Shown here piece by piece: positions 26,187-35,839 of a DNA stretch of 64,000 nt. The position numbers were made by a program, and so were the translations under genes. How positions within the stretch are numbered: the first letter of the stretch is position 1; each line of letters starts with the position of its first letter. This DNA comes from Nostoc sp. 'Lobaria pulmonaria (5183) cyanobiont' (lineage in GTDB: Bacteria > Cyanobacteriota > Cyanobacteriia > Cyanobacteriales > Nostocaceae): assembly GCF_002949795.1 (NCBI RefSeq), contig NZ_CP026692.1:4820545-4884544 (forward strand), in the 5' to 3' direction. Below the pieces are notes generated by a model that worked only from the letters and a program-made list of their open reading frames with translations, did no database searches and was not told the origin of the DNA.

Positions 26187-26942
26187 ATGGCAACCCAACT
26201 CAGCCAAGCCAAATCACCAATAGAACTGGTAATCTCTTGGGAAGCCTTGCCCAAAGATTTTCAACTAGAGGATGAACCAGTGGAGAATACTGGTCAGCCA
26301 CTCTTGGCTGGTGCTTTGCGTGAAAGCCTAGAAATCAGTGGATTCATCCAACCCCAGATGTTGATAGCTTCAAACTTTGGTCTTTGTGCGACAGTCAACG
26401 GTCAATTTATTGCCAAAGCACCAGACTGGGTTTATGTGCCGTCGGTTAATGAAGTGGTGGCTAATCGCAAAAGTTATACACCCAATTTAGAAGGAGATAT
26501 TCCGGCGATCGCTATTGAATTTTTATCCGATACTGACGGTGGAGAATATTCGGTAAAGCGAACTTATCCACCAGGAAAATGGTTTTTCTACGAGCAAATT
26601 TTGCAAATTCCCATCTACATAATTTTTGAACTTTATGGCGGTTTATTAGAATATTATCAACTAGAAAATAAACGCTATGAGTTAAAGCAACCTGACGAAA
26701 ATGGTCGTCATTGGATTGATGTAATGGGCTTATTTTTGGGAACTTGGCAAGGAACAAAAGAAGCGCGAACTGCTTATTGGTTGCGCTGGTGGGATCGAAA
26801 TGGTAATTTGTTACCCTGGGCTATAGAACAGATTGAACAAGAACGCCAACGCACCGAACAAGAACGCCAGCAAAAAGAACGACTGATTGCTTACTTACAA
26901 TCTCAGGGTATTGACCCGAATAACTTGCCCCCATTTGAGTAG
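26187..26942 (+). CDS. Uma2-family (DUF820) putative endonuclease
   Basis: A 251-residue protein of the cyanobacterial Uma2 family, a PD-(D/E)XK-fold group. The N-terminal domain has APDWVYVP, IPAIAIEFLSDTDGGEYSVKR and YIIFELYGGLLEYYQL. The family active-site acids are expected in the PDW and IEFLS segments. The C-terminus is a charged helix with repeated EQERQRTEQERQQKERL ending LIAYLQSQGIDPNNLPPFE, usual for this family. ATG 26187 is chosen over GTG 26181. These genes are highly multiplied in cyanobacteria and their role is unproven; they are often considered transposon- or defence-related. A palindromic repeat follows the stop by 16 bases. Confidence 0.88.
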   Translation: MATQLSQAKSPIELVISWEALPKDFQLEDEPVENTGQPLLAGALRESLEISGFIQPQMLIASNFGLCATVNGQFIAKAPDWVYVPSVNEVVANRKSYTPNLEGDIPAIAIEFLSDTDGGEYSVKRTYPPGKWFFYEQILQIPIYIIFELYGGLLEYYQLENKRYELKQPDENGRHWIDVMGLFLGTWQGTKEARTAYWLRWWDRNGNLLPWAIEQIEQERQRTEQERQQKERLIAYLQSQGIDPNNLPPFE

Positions 26943-26957
26943 AGGCAATTTCAAAGT

Positions 26958-26981
26958 CCCTCTCCCAAGCTTGGGAGAGGG
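26958..26981. terminator. Palindromic repeat, possible terminator for the Uma2-family gene
   Basis: A perfect palindrome CCCTCTCCCAAG-CTTGGGAGAGGG is followed by ATTTAGGGTGAGGGTTTTTG, a widespread cyanobacterial interspersed repeat. The strong stem and the short T run downstream (26996-27000) could end transcription, though the T run is not directly adjacent. Confidence 0.5.
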
Positions 26982-27177
26982 ATTTAGGGTGAGGGTTTTT
27001 GATTCATGCAAGAAGTCTAATCATCCGATTTTGCAAAACAAACTGTTTGCTATATCAATGCTGAATCATGACTGAGAAACAAGATCCCTGACTTCTTTAA
27101 AAATTCGGGAATCTGCGGCTTATAAATCAAATAAGATTATTACAGAAATCCTAAATCATTTTATGAATTAATACTCA

Positions 27178-29337
27178 TCACTCTGGAAATATCTTTTTTA
27201 GTTCAGAAATAATATCAGAGTGGCTTCTTTTCCAATCTCGCCATGCATTTTGAATAGCTTCTTTTTGTTCTTGAGTTAACTGCCAAGAAAGTGGAGGATT
27301 GATTCTACCACGAGGAAATTTAATAGGAATATGCATAATTTCTATTGCTTTTTGACAAGATTTATCTTTTAAAAATTGCTGCACTTTTTCCTGTTCATCA
27401 TGCTTGTAGCCACATTTATACTTGTCTATCAAAAGTTCTATATTTAATGTATTGCCTTCGTTCTGTGTATCACTACGAACATTTAATAAAGCGAGCAATG
27501 AACCAATAACTTCCATCTGCCATCCCGGAGCGCCTTTTTCTTCTTGGGGATTCTCATCATCAGGAAAAGCATTTATTTGGATTAAAATAACTTTTTTAAT
27601 TTGGTGAGATTGCTCAGATTCTAATAGTTGATCCAGTAATTCTATGGTAGTACCAATACCAAAGTTGTCGAAGTAACCACCATCACCTATATGATAATTC
27701 CATCTAGTGTCTTGACTAGGACGACACACAGGAGATACATAAGGAAAAGTGGCAGATAATCTAGCGGCTGTCGTTACATCAATATCGTATTCTGGATAAA
27801 GGGTATTAAAATCTATAGATTTGCAATCCTTATGGGGACTAAAAGTCATTGGACTAACTAAAAAACGCCGTCCATCTTCAACTAAAGTTGCATTAAAAAT
27901 AGGAATAGGAATAATTCCTTGGTCAATTTTATCGCTCCAGCTACCTAAACTTGCATCGGGATTTTTCATTTCCCCTTTCCAATCTATTTCGATAGCAGTA
28001 CCACGGTCTTGCTCAGTTGTAGTATCTTCCTCTTTCTCTTTCTCTTTCTCTTTTGGTAAGACAAAAGGTAAACCAATAAAACGAAGTAAATCTGGATAAG
28101 CGAATCCCCAGCCTGTAGCATCCAAACTATCTTCTGTAGCGCTTTTAAAAATCTGTTTTAATTGATTTTCTTCTGGATAACCCCGATCTCCAAATCTATC
28201 CAAATAAAACATTGTTCCGACAGAACCACCAGAAACCGAACTTATCCAACCAATTGCTTTGGTAAAATCAGATCCAAGTTCTTCCTGTAAACCAGTCAAA
28301 ACTTTAGTTGTCCATCCAGATGCTTGAATACCTCCACCACTTGCACAAACCACTACTAAAGTTTTATCTTCACTTTGTTGATTTTTCAGACGTTGAGAGA
28401 TAACATTAATCCACTTTTCTTTTGTTGGTTTTTTCCAGTTACTTTTTGAGTATATTTTGTAAAAATGGTCTATTTTAAAAATAGCATAAGAAGCAGATGA
28501 AATTGCTAAAAATAATAGCAATGTAGGAATGCGAGACACATCAACAAAGTAAGAAATTCCTCCTATCCACACTACCATAACTGACAAAATAAGAGTAATA
28601 TAAAAAAGAGCAGGAGCTTCAAATCTATTACGAATTGGACGAGGTTTCAAGATAACATAACCTAACCCATAAACAATTAATAGAAAAAGTGAAAATACTG
28701 TTATTGCAGCAATTCCGTAAGATAAATTACCATTTGCATCTACATAACCCCTTTGTATTCTTTCTGGGAAAAAAGAAATTATTTTCAATAAGACCTGTTT
28801 TAAAACCTGATTAGATTCAAAAAAATGCTTGTTAAAGTAATTGGTTATTAGCAATAAAGCTCCTGCAAGAATGCCAAATATAATTCCCCAACCTTCCCAG
28901 CTACGATCTGCTTCTTCTATTTCTTTTTTAGAAAGCTGAATCGCCTTTATGGCAATCGGAAGACTTAAGATAATAGCGATTAAATATTGGAGAAATTCTG
29001 GAATTACTTGCTGCTGAGGTACATCAAAACGAAGATGGGAATTATACAAGATGATATCGAAAACTTGTATCGTAGCCAGTCCTGCTAAAACTGCACCTCC
29101 AATAACTAAAACCAACTGATTATTAGCGCGAAGTACAAATAAGTTTTTCAACATCGCTGATAAACCAGTATTCACTGAAATTGTTGGCAATAATAACAGT
29201 AATAAACCAATAATTATAGGCACTCGCAGAAAGAAAATGTATTGCAATACACTGTAGAAATTTTGTAGCATTAAAATTAGGAATGCTAGTCCCAACCACA
29301 AGACAATACCGTTAAAAACCTGTTGTCTTTTGTTCAT
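27178..29337 (-). CDS. Membrane-anchored patatin-like phospholipase
   Basis: A 719-residue protein. The first 270 residues hold about seven hydrophobic segments (IVLWLGLAFLILMLQNFY, IIGLLLLLLPTI, LVLVIGGAVLAGLATIQVF, YLIAIILSLPIAI and others). The soluble C-terminal half is patatin-like: VVVCASGGGIQASGW is the oxyanion-hole loop near residue 330, ISSVSGGSVG near 370 contains the nucleophile serine (SVSGG instead of GxSxG), and DGGYFDNFG near 552 carries the catalytic Asp. Patatins cleave acyl esters of phospholipids. A Lys/Glu-rich stretch (KEKEKEKEED, about 430-440) is an internal low-complexity insert. It is monocistronic and faces the Uma2-family gene. Whether it acts in lipid turnover or as a defence effector cannot be told. 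Confidence 0.82.
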   Translation of the reverse strand: MNKRQQVFNGIVLWLGLAFLILMLQNFYSVLQYIFFLRVPIIIGLLLLLLPTISVNTGLSAMLKNLFVLRANNQLVLVIGGAVLAGLATIQVFDIILYNSHLRFDVPQQQVIPEFLQYLIAIILSLPIAIKAIQLSKKEIEEADRSWEGWGIIFGILAGALLLITNYFNKHFFESNQVLKQVLLKIISFFPERIQRGYVDANGNLSYGIAAITVFSLFLLIVYGLGYVILKPRPIRNRFEAPALFYITLILSVMVVWIGGISYFVDVSRIPTLLLFLAISSASYAIFKIDHFYKIYSKSNWKKPTKEKWINVISQRLKNQQSEDKTLVVVCASGGGIQASGWTTKVLTGLQEELGSDFTKAIGWISSVSGGSVGTMFYLDRFGDRGYPEENQLKQIFKSATEDSLDATGWGFAYPDLLRFIGLPFVLPKEKEKEKEEDTTTEQDRGTAIEIDWKGEMKNPDASLGSWSDKIDQGIIPIPIFNATLVEDGRRFLVSPMTFSPHKDCKSIDFNTLYPEYDIDVTTAARLSATFPYVSPVCRPSQDTRWNYHIGDGGYFDNFGIGTTIELLDQLLESEQSHQIKKVILIQINAFPDDENPQEEKGAPGWQMEVIGSLLALLNVRSDTQNEGNTLNIELLIDKYKCGYKHDEQEKVQQFLKDKSCQKAIEIMHIPIKFPRGRINPPLSWQLTQEQKEAIQNAWRDWKRSHSDIISELKKIFPE

Positions 29338-29774
29338 GACAAATTTCTGTAAATATACAAAAGGTTAATTGTTTTTGTTCATATTGGTTTATATCTTGCA
29401 CCTAGTTTCCAGATAAATGAGATTGAAGAAGAATTCAGAAGTCAGAAGCAAAGCCGGAGACGCTCCGCCTCCGGTCAGAATTAAGACGCTTGTGGACTCG
29501 CTCTAGGAGCAAGATATAAGCCAATAGAGTTTGATACACAACAACATATCAAAATTCCGCAAAAGTGATTATGAAGTTATATTTAGTTAAGTACTAAGGA
29601 GTCTTAAATATGTATTGATACCAGAGTCTAAAAAATATAAAGCATAAGCAGATTTTATCAGCCAAGTAAATAATGCGGGTTCTAGCGGTTATGCTTTCGG
29701 GCTGATTGATTGGTCTGGGTTACTCGCCTGGATTCGTTCATTAAATATATAGCTTTCCAGGCGTTTACCTTGTT
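29338..29774. other. Intergenic region with a short palindrome
   Basis: No gene is recognisable. CCGGAGACGCTCCGCCTCCGG-type sequence around 29454-29474 is a dispersed cyanobacterial palindrome. The rest is AT-rich. The minus-strand promoter of the patatin-like gene should lie at the left end. Confidence 0.5.
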
Positions 29775-31811
29775 TCAACCTTCAACCATCTCTAACAATT
29801 GCACCTCGCTTAACTGCGTAATTCCCAAAGAAATTGCTTTTTCTAACTTGGAACCGGCCTCATCTCCTAACACTAAATAATCTGTTTTTTTACTCACTGA
29901 ATCAGTCACTTTTCCCCCGGCTTTTTGAATCAAAGCCTTCGCTTCATCTCGCTTTAAGGTTGGCAATGTTCCTGTAATTACAAAAGTTTTACCTGCGAAC
30001 TTTTGATTACCATCCCCAACTATTTTTGTTTCCTCTGAGGCAGTTAATTGCAATCCTTCTGCTTGTAAGCGTTCTATCAACTTTTGGTTAGCGTCAATCC
30101 GAAACCATTGGTATACTGATTGGGCAATTTCAGTACCAATACCGTAAATGCCTTCAATATCTGATTGCTTTGCCGTAACTAACTGGTCTACAGCGAAATA
30201 TTTCTGAGTCAACAATTGAGCATTTACACTGCCAACGTGACGGATACCTAAACCATACAATACTCTTGACCAAGGTTGATTTTTTGATTGAGCGATCGCA
30301 TCGATCAATTTCTCTGCCGACTTTTTACCCATCCTTTCCAATTCAGATAATTTCTCTGCTGTCAACTCATATAAATCAGCAACGGAATGCACCAAACCTT
30401 TATCAACGAGTTGATATACCAACTTTTCGCCCATACCTTTGATATCCAAGGCATCACGACTTACCCAATGTTCAATGGAACCTTTGAGAATCGCCGCACA
30501 GGAAGCATTGACGCACCGAGTCACCGCCTCACCTGATTCTCGCACCACTAGTTGACCGCAGACTGGGCAATGGGTAGGCATAACAAAGGGTTTAGTGTCA
30601 GCAGGACGGAGTTCTTTGATTACCCTCAGCACTTCTGGAATGATTTCCCCAGCTTTGCGGACAATCACAGTATCGCCAATGCGGATGTCTAATTGAGTAA
30701 TGCGATCGCTATTATGTAAAGTAGCGCGGGAAACTGTTGTTCCCGCCAGTTGCACCGGACGCATCTCTGCTAATGGCGTTAACGCCCCCGTTCGTCCCAC
30801 ATTTACAGCAATATTTTCCACACGGGTAGGTGCTTCTTCGGCTGGGTACTTTAAAGCGATCGCCCAACGGGGAAATTTCTGCGTAAACCCTAGCTGTTCC
30901 TGAAGTTTAAAAGAATTCAGCTTCACTACTACCCCATCAGTCATGTAGGGTAAATTCAGCCGTTCCGTATCCCAATATTCGTAATATTTTGCCACTTCTG
31001 CGATCGAGGCACAGAGTTTGTGGTTGGGGTTGACTCGAAAACCCATCTTTTCCAACAACTCCAACGCTTCCCATTGGGTATTAGCAATACTGGTGTCATC
31101 TCTACCAGGAATGTGCAGGGTGTAGCCAAAGAAATCTAACCGCCGTTTAGCGACAATGCGGGAGTCTAGTTGCCTGAGTGTACCAGCTGCGGCATTACGG
31201 GGATTAGCAAATAATTGCTCACTTGCTTTTTGCCTTTCCTCGTTGATTTGTTTAAATACTTCCAACGGCAAAAACGCTTCACCTCGCACTTCTACTCTTT
31301 CTAGAATTTCTAACCCTTCAAAATTCAAACGTAAGGGAATAGAGCGAATTGTCCGCACATTTTGAGTGATATCTTCACCTGTCACCCCATCACCTCTAGT
31401 TGTCCCTCTAACTAGAATGCCATTTTGGTAGGTAAGAGCCAAAGCAGAACCATCAATTTTAAGTTCAGTGACATATTCCACTGAATCTATTTTCGGTACT
31501 TGTCGCCGCCAACGCTGATCCCACCCTTGCAACTCATGAATATTGAATGCATTCTCCAGACTGTACAAGGGGATATTGTGCCGCACCGAGGTAAACTGTG
31601 TTGCCGGCCTTTCACCCACACGCTGAGTCGGACTATCGGGTGCTGTCAATTCTGGATATTGAGTTTCCAGTTGTTGCAATTCTCGATATAGCTGGTCATA
31701 GATTGCATCCTCCATGATTGGAGCATCTAGGACGTAATAAGCGAAGCTTGCTTGTTGCAATAACTGGCGCAATTCTGCTGTACGCTTTACTTCCGGCTTA
31801 ATCTGTGTCAT
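29775..31811 (-). CDS. ligA: NAD-dependent DNA ligase
   Basis: A complete 678-residue LigA, which seals nicks during replication and repair using NAD+. The adenylation domain has the active-site lysine in ELKIDGSAL (about residue 120) and RGDGVTGEDIT. The OB-fold domain, then the zinc finger CPVCGQLV...CVNASC, helix-hairpin-helix repeats (IKGMGEKL, LSELERMGKKSA, YGLGIRHVG) and the C-terminal BRCT domain (GKTFVITGTLPTLKRDEA) follow in the usual order. Length and domain order are standard. It is monocistronic, and a serine/threonine kinase remnant lies immediately upstream. Confidence 0.97.
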   Translation of the reverse strand: MTQIKPEVKRTAELRQLLQQASFAYYVLDAPIMEDAIYDQLYRELQQLETQYPELTAPDSPTQRVGERPATQFTSVRHNIPLYSLENAFNIHELQGWDQRWRRQVPKIDSVEYVTELKIDGSALALTYQNGILVRGTTRGDGVTGEDITQNVRTIRSIPLRLNFEGLEILERVEVRGEAFLPLEVFKQINEERQKASEQLFANPRNAAAGTLRQLDSRIVAKRRLDFFGYTLHIPGRDDTSIANTQWEALELLEKMGFRVNPNHKLCASIAEVAKYYEYWDTERLNLPYMTDGVVVKLNSFKLQEQLGFTQKFPRWAIALKYPAEEAPTRVENIAVNVGRTGALTPLAEMRPVQLAGTTVSRATLHNSDRITQLDIRIGDTVIVRKAGEIIPEVLRVIKELRPADTKPFVMPTHCPVCGQLVVRESGEAVTRCVNASCAAILKGSIEHWVSRDALDIKGMGEKLVYQLVDKGLVHSVADLYELTAEKLSELERMGKKSAEKLIDAIAQSKNQPWSRVLYGLGIRHVGSVNAQLLTQKYFAVDQLVTAKQSDIEGIYGIGTEIAQSVYQWFRIDANQKLIERLQAEGLQLTASEETKIVGDGNQKFAGKTFVITGTLPTLKRDEAKALIQKAGGKVTDSVSKKTDYLVLGDEAGSKLEKAISLGITQLSEVQLLEMVEG

Positions 31812-31854
31812 TAGAATTATTATAAAATATCTAGAATTAGGGCTAATAAATCAT

Positions 31855-31970
31855 ACATTTGTACTATACAAAATTTTTTTTGGCTTTTGAGCCATATCTA
31901 AAGCTAAATAAGTTTTACCAAATTTTCCGCTACTCAGTACTTGAATCGGGCGATAGTGGCACGAAATTTT
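31855..31970 (-). pseudogene. Serine/threonine protein kinase N-terminal fragment
   Basis: On the minus strand a short frame reads HYRPIQVLSSGKFGKTYLAL, then DMAQK. This matches the glycine-rich ATP loop of cyanobacterial Pkn-type kinases (YRIIQxLGxGGFGxTYLAxD), with SSGKFG in place of GSGGFG. Nothing else of the kinase is visible. The fragment is short, so the call is tentative. Confidence 0.45.
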
Positions 31971-32313
31971 GTCTGATTAGAACAGAGGGGATCGTAGCAA
32001 GAGGAGTTGATTAAATACATCATCTAAAGTGTATCTATCGACAGATGGATTTATTATTACTTAGCAACTAGCTACTGTCAGCCTTCAGTGGTGCACTTTT
32101 CCTGAGTGCTAAGTATAATTCCACGGGTAAATGCAGAGCGATCGCCAGTTAAAAATCGTGAAAAAGAATGTAGAGACGTAGCACTGCTACGTCTCTACAA
32201 GGGTTATGAATAACGAATATTTAATTTCTACCAGAGTCTATTAGAGAACTGGGTTGAGTAGCTGTCAATAAACAAAATTATGTCTAGGGTGAGGTAGCAC
32301 CCACCCCAAATTG
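31971..32313. other. Intergenic region between ligA and glgB with one strong hairpin
   Basis: There is no gene here. A 30-base near-perfect inverted repeat at 32170-32199 (TGTAGAGACGTAGCA / TGCTACGTCTCTACA) is a common Nostoc interspersed palindrome. It lies between the promoter side of ligA and the end of glgB and might also terminate glgB transcription. Confidence 0.6.
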
Positions 32314-34605
32314 TTATCCAATTACCTCAGCAGTCTTCTTCTTATCCAACTTGAGAATCAACACACCCAAAGGTGGCAAACATAAATCCAGTGAATAAGG
32401 ATGACTGTGCAAAGACCATTCATCCGTCCACTTACCACCTAAGTTGCCCATATTGCTGCCGCCATACTTACGCGCATCACTATTGAACAACTCAGTATAA
32501 AATCCCTTTTGCGGTACACCGATACGGTAGTGAGAATGGGGTTGTGGTGTAAAATTGCAAACGACGATCGCAAAATCATCAGAATCCTTGTCACGACGCA
32601 TGAAGGCAACTACACTATGGCGGTTATCGCTACAGTCAATCCACTCAAACCCCGCTTGGGCAAAATCCTGGGTGTACAAAACTGGTTCAGAACGGTAAAG
32701 ATAATTCAAATCGTGGAAAAACGTTTTTAACTGTTGGTGGGCTTCATGCTGCAATAAATGCCACTCCAAATCTGTCCAATCATTCCACTCAGTCCACTGC
32801 CCAAACTCCATGCTCATAAACATGGTTTTCTTGCCTGGGTGAGCAAACATATAGGTAAATAAACAACGCACATTAGCTAACTTTTGCCATGTATCTCCCG
32901 GCATTTTGCCGATGATATTGCTCTTGCCATGCACGACTTCATCGTGAGACAGGGCCAGCATGAAGTTCTCAGTGTGGTTGTACCACATACTAAAGGTGAT
33001 ATTGTTTTGGTGGAACTGGCGGAACCAAGGGTCCATGCTGAAGTAATCCAGCATATCGTGCATCCAGCCCATATCCCACTTCAAGTTAAAACCTAGTCCG
33101 CCTGTATAGGTGGGCCAAGATACCATTGGCCAGGAAGTGGATTCTTCCGCAATTGAGAGAACACCGGGGAAATAGCTAAAGATAATGTTATTTACCTGAC
33201 GTAGAAAATCTGCTGCTTCTAGGTTTTCTCTGCCACCGTACTGATTGGGCAGCCATTCTCCTGGTTCGCGGCAATAGTCGTTATAGAGCATCGAGGCAAC
33301 AGCATCGACACGAACCCCGTCAATGTGGTACTTGTCAAACCAGAAGAGAGCATTTGCTGCTAAGAAATTACTAACTTCATGGCGACCGTAATTGAACACC
33401 AAAGTACCCCATCCTTTATGTTCGCCTTTGCGGGGGTCAGCGTGTTCGTACAGGTGGCTACCATCAAAGAAAGCTAAACCATGTCCATCTTTGGGGAAGT
33501 GACCAGGAACCCAATCTACAATTACCCCTATATCATTTTCGTGACATTTGTCAATAAAATACATCAAATCTTCGGGTCTGCCAAAACGCGAGGTAGGGGC
33601 ATAGTAACCAGTTACTTGATAACCCCAAGAACCATCAAAGGGATGCTCCGCAATGGGCAGCATTTCTATGTGGGTGTATCCTAATTCTTTAACATAGGGA
33701 ATGAGTCGGTCAGCTAGTTCTCGGTAGGTAAGGAAGCGTGCGCCCGGCTTTAGTCCAGAAACGACAACTACTGGTTCCGTTTCACCATTGGGAAGTCTAG
33801 CTGGTTCTGCACTCGAAGCGTGTAACCAAGAGCCTAAATGCACTTCGTAAACTGAAACTGGCTGAGTTAGGGGGTCAGTATGACGCCGCTTTTCCATCCA
33901 GTCTTCATCACTCCAACTATAAGTATCTAAATCAGTGACAATGGATGCCGTTTTCGGGCGAAGTTCTTGCTGGAAACCGTAGGGATCGGATTTTTCGTAA
34001 ATGTGCCCTTCAAAATTTTTGATTTCGTATTTGTAATGCTCTCCCACACCGATTTCAGGAATAAATAATTCCCAAATTCCAGTGCGGCCTTTACGCATCT
34101 GATGTTTACGCCCATCCCAGAGGTTGAAATCTCCTAGCAATGAAACATTACGAGCGTTAGGTGCCCAAACAGCAAAATAAACGCCCTTGACGCCGCCTAT
34201 TTCCGTGGGGTGCGCTCCCAGTTTTTCGTAAATCCGGTGATGGTTACCTTCACTAAACAAATGCAAGTCAAAGTCTGTCAAGTTGGGAGAACGGAAAGCG
34301 TAAGGGTCATAGATGACACGCTCGTGTTCTCCTTCTTTAATCCGTAACTGGTAGTTTGCAAGTTCGGCAGTTTCAATGGTGCATTCAAAAAAGTGAGGAT
34401 GATGCACTGTTTGCATTGGGTATTCTTTACGTTGTTCAGGAAGAACGACCCACGCTGCACTTGCATTTGGTAGGTAGGCCCGCACAGCCCAGACAGTTTT
34501 GCCATCTTGCTCAATGGGATGAGAACCTAGTATTTCAAAGGGATCGTTATGCTGATTCCAAACGATGCTGTTAACCTGTTCAGGGGCGATCGTGGTCATG
34601 GACAT
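32314..34605 (-). CDS. glgB: 1,4-alpha-glucan branching enzyme
   Basis: A complete 763-residue GH13 glycogen branching enzyme, which makes the alpha-1,6 branches of glycogen. An N-terminal CBM48-type domain is preceded by an extra beta domain (VNSIVWNQHNDPFEILGSHP). The catalytic barrel shows DWVPGHFPKD, the nucleophile Asp in DGVRVDAVASML, the acid Glu in SIAEESTSWP and the last conserved region ALSHDEVVHG. The C-terminal beta domain ends LPPLGVLILKLDKKK. Length matches the long cyanobacterial form. The start is ATG 34605 or the in-frame ATG two codons later. It is monocistronic here. No other glycogen gene is nearby except the phosphorylase remnant 7 kb away. Confidence 0.97.
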   Translation of the reverse strand: MSMTTIAPEQVNSIVWNQHNDPFEILGSHPIEQDGKTVWAVRAYLPNASAAWVVLPEQRKEYPMQTVHHPHFFECTIETAELANYQLRIKEGEHERVIYDPYAFRSPNLTDFDLHLFSEGNHHRIYEKLGAHPTEIGGVKGVYFAVWAPNARNVSLLGDFNLWDGRKHQMRKGRTGIWELFIPEIGVGEHYKYEIKNFEGHIYEKSDPYGFQQELRPKTASIVTDLDTYSWSDEDWMEKRRHTDPLTQPVSVYEVHLGSWLHASSAEPARLPNGETEPVVVVSGLKPGARFLTYRELADRLIPYVKELGYTHIEMLPIAEHPFDGSWGYQVTGYYAPTSRFGRPEDLMYFIDKCHENDIGVIVDWVPGHFPKDGHGLAFFDGSHLYEHADPRKGEHKGWGTLVFNYGRHEVSNFLAANALFWFDKYHIDGVRVDAVASMLYNDYCREPGEWLPNQYGGRENLEAADFLRQVNNIIFSYFPGVLSIAEESTSWPMVSWPTYTGGLGFNLKWDMGWMHDMLDYFSMDPWFRQFHQNNITFSMWYNHTENFMLALSHDEVVHGKSNIIGKMPGDTWQKLANVRCLFTYMFAHPGKKTMFMSMEFGQWTEWNDWTDLEWHLLQHEAHQQLKTFFHDLNYLYRSEPVLYTQDFAQAGFEWIDCSDNRHSVVAFMRRDKDSDDFAIVVCNFTPQPHSHYRIGVPQKGFYTELFNSDARKYGGSNMGNLGGKWTDEWSLHSHPYSLDLCLPPLGVLILKLDKKKTAEVIG

Positions 34606-34804
34606 GAAGCTACCTAAGTGAAATAACGTGATTGACTAAATCTACTTTTTTAATATCTATATATATTCTTTACATTTATTTGCAATTTTGTCGCCACCGT
34701 TATCCTACATCAGAATGGGGTATTGGGCATGAAGGCATTGGGCAGAACAGTTCCGTTAGCGATAGCGGGGCATTGAGAAAAGCTTTTGACCCTGGAGTAA
34801 TTTA

Positions 34805-35137
34805 TCAAAAATTTAAAAATGGGAAAAACTGCAATAATGTTTTACGTAAGCGAAGCAAGAAAATCTGTTCTCGAATTTTGGGGTCTAGTTTTGGTGGCGG
34901 GACTTCTTGTAGCTGGGCTTGCAATTGGATATACTCGGCAGCTGTTAGGAATTTTCCATCAATAGGCGATCGCGCTTCTATAATAATCTTTGTCCGTAAT
35001 ATTTCTTCTGGTATATCCTCTGGTGGCGGTAATGCTATTGCTGCCGATCTCCAATAGCTACTTAAGACAATCGAAGTTACAGTAATTACAATTAAGCTCA
35101 GTAATTTTATATATTTTCTCGTTTTAACTCTTCTCAT
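34805..35137 (-). CDS. Hypothetical membrane-anchored protein (110 aa)
   Basis: From ATG 35137 the protein begins MRRVKTRKYIKLLSLIVITV, then TSIVLSSYWRSAAIALPPPE: a positively charged start and a hydrophobic segment that could be a signal anchor or signal peptide. The remainder contains PEEILRTKIIIEARSPIDGK and LTAAEYIQLQAQLQE, then a proline-rich PPPKLDPKIREQIFLLRLRK stretch. I associate this pattern (RSPIDGKxLTAAEYAxLQ) with a small conserved cyanobacterial family of unknown function. GGAG directly touches the ATG, which is poor spacing, so a GTG a few codons upstream is an alternative start. Confidence 0.6.
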   Translation of the reverse strand: MRRVKTRKYIKLLSLIVITVTSIVLSSYWRSAAIALPPPEDIPEEILRTKIIIEARSPIDGKFLTAAEYIQLQAQLQEVPPPKLDPKIREQIFLLRLRKTLLQFFPFLNF

Positions 35138-35641
35138 CTCCTGAACTACGTTCACAACGCAGGATGAAAATCTGTTTTTCCCATGCCCAAATTTTCCCAA
35201 TAAAAATCTGGCAATATCAAGGGAGATTACCAGGTCTTTCCTGATACGGAATAGACTACAGGAATGCTCAAGAGCAATTGCCAGCGATCGCGATAAATTG
35301 TTTTGCCCTCTCAAAACTCAGTAGTATAAGCAATTTAAAATGCCAAATGAGGGAAGTTTATTGTCTACAAAACTAGTTTAGACTCACTCAACTTCCTTGG
35401 ACTGGGAACAAGGTTTGATCGGGCGGGAATTTCAGGCGGACACTTGGTAGAGGACGTAACCCTCTTTACCAGTGTCCTCTACTTCCTGCTCTACTTAGTT
35501 GATATTTGAGCAAACTTTAGGCTCAGATAAACCAACATAAAAATGCGGTTTTTTCGCGAACCTAATTAATTCGAGCTATGTAGTGAGGAACGCTGTCACT
35601 AAGTAGTTCTGGGCGTGATTTAAACTAAAGTTTAAGATGCC
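35138..35641. other. Intergenic region, no gene recognised
   Basis: About 500 bases with one imperfect inverted repeat around 35433-35486 (GGACACTTGGTAGAGG, later CCAGTGTCCTCTAC). The arms could form a hairpin, but no function is apparent. Confidence 0.45.
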
Positions 35642-35839
35642 TTATTTAGGAGTAGCTGCGGGAGTTGCTGGAGTAGCTGCGGGAGTCGTGGCAGGAGTAG
35701 ACTTAGCAGGTGCATCAGTTGGTTCACCTGTAGCAGCTGGAGTAGCAGTACCAGCACCATCACCACCACCACCTTCACAAGCCCCAAGAATTGCAGCCAG
35801 ACTTAACATTAGAGCAAAACCAAAGATTTTTGTTTTCAT
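35642..35839 (-). CDS. Small Ala/Pro/Thr-rich lipoprotein
   Basis: A 65-residue protein starting MKTKIFGFALMLSLAAILGA, immediately followed by Cys at about residue 21. The sequence LAAILGAC is a good lipobox for signal peptidase II. The mature part begins CEGGGGDGAGTA and continues as repeated TPAAT/PAATPAT units without order-promoting residues. It is likely a lipid-anchored, disordered surface or periplasmic peptide of unknown role. The upstream hairpin with AAACAAT...ATTGTTTTT near 35942-35967 lies outside the gene. Its small size makes it easy to miss, but the lipoprotein signal is convincing. Confidence 0.75.
   Translation of the reverse strand: MKTKIFGFALMLSLAAILGACEGGGGDGAGTATPAATGEPTDAPAKSTPATTPAATPATPAATPK

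Noticed and set aside
34632..35057. 141-codon plus-strand open frame opposite the small membrane protein
   Set aside because: The minus-strand frame has a signal anchor and a conserved-looking pattern; the plus-strand frame has none.
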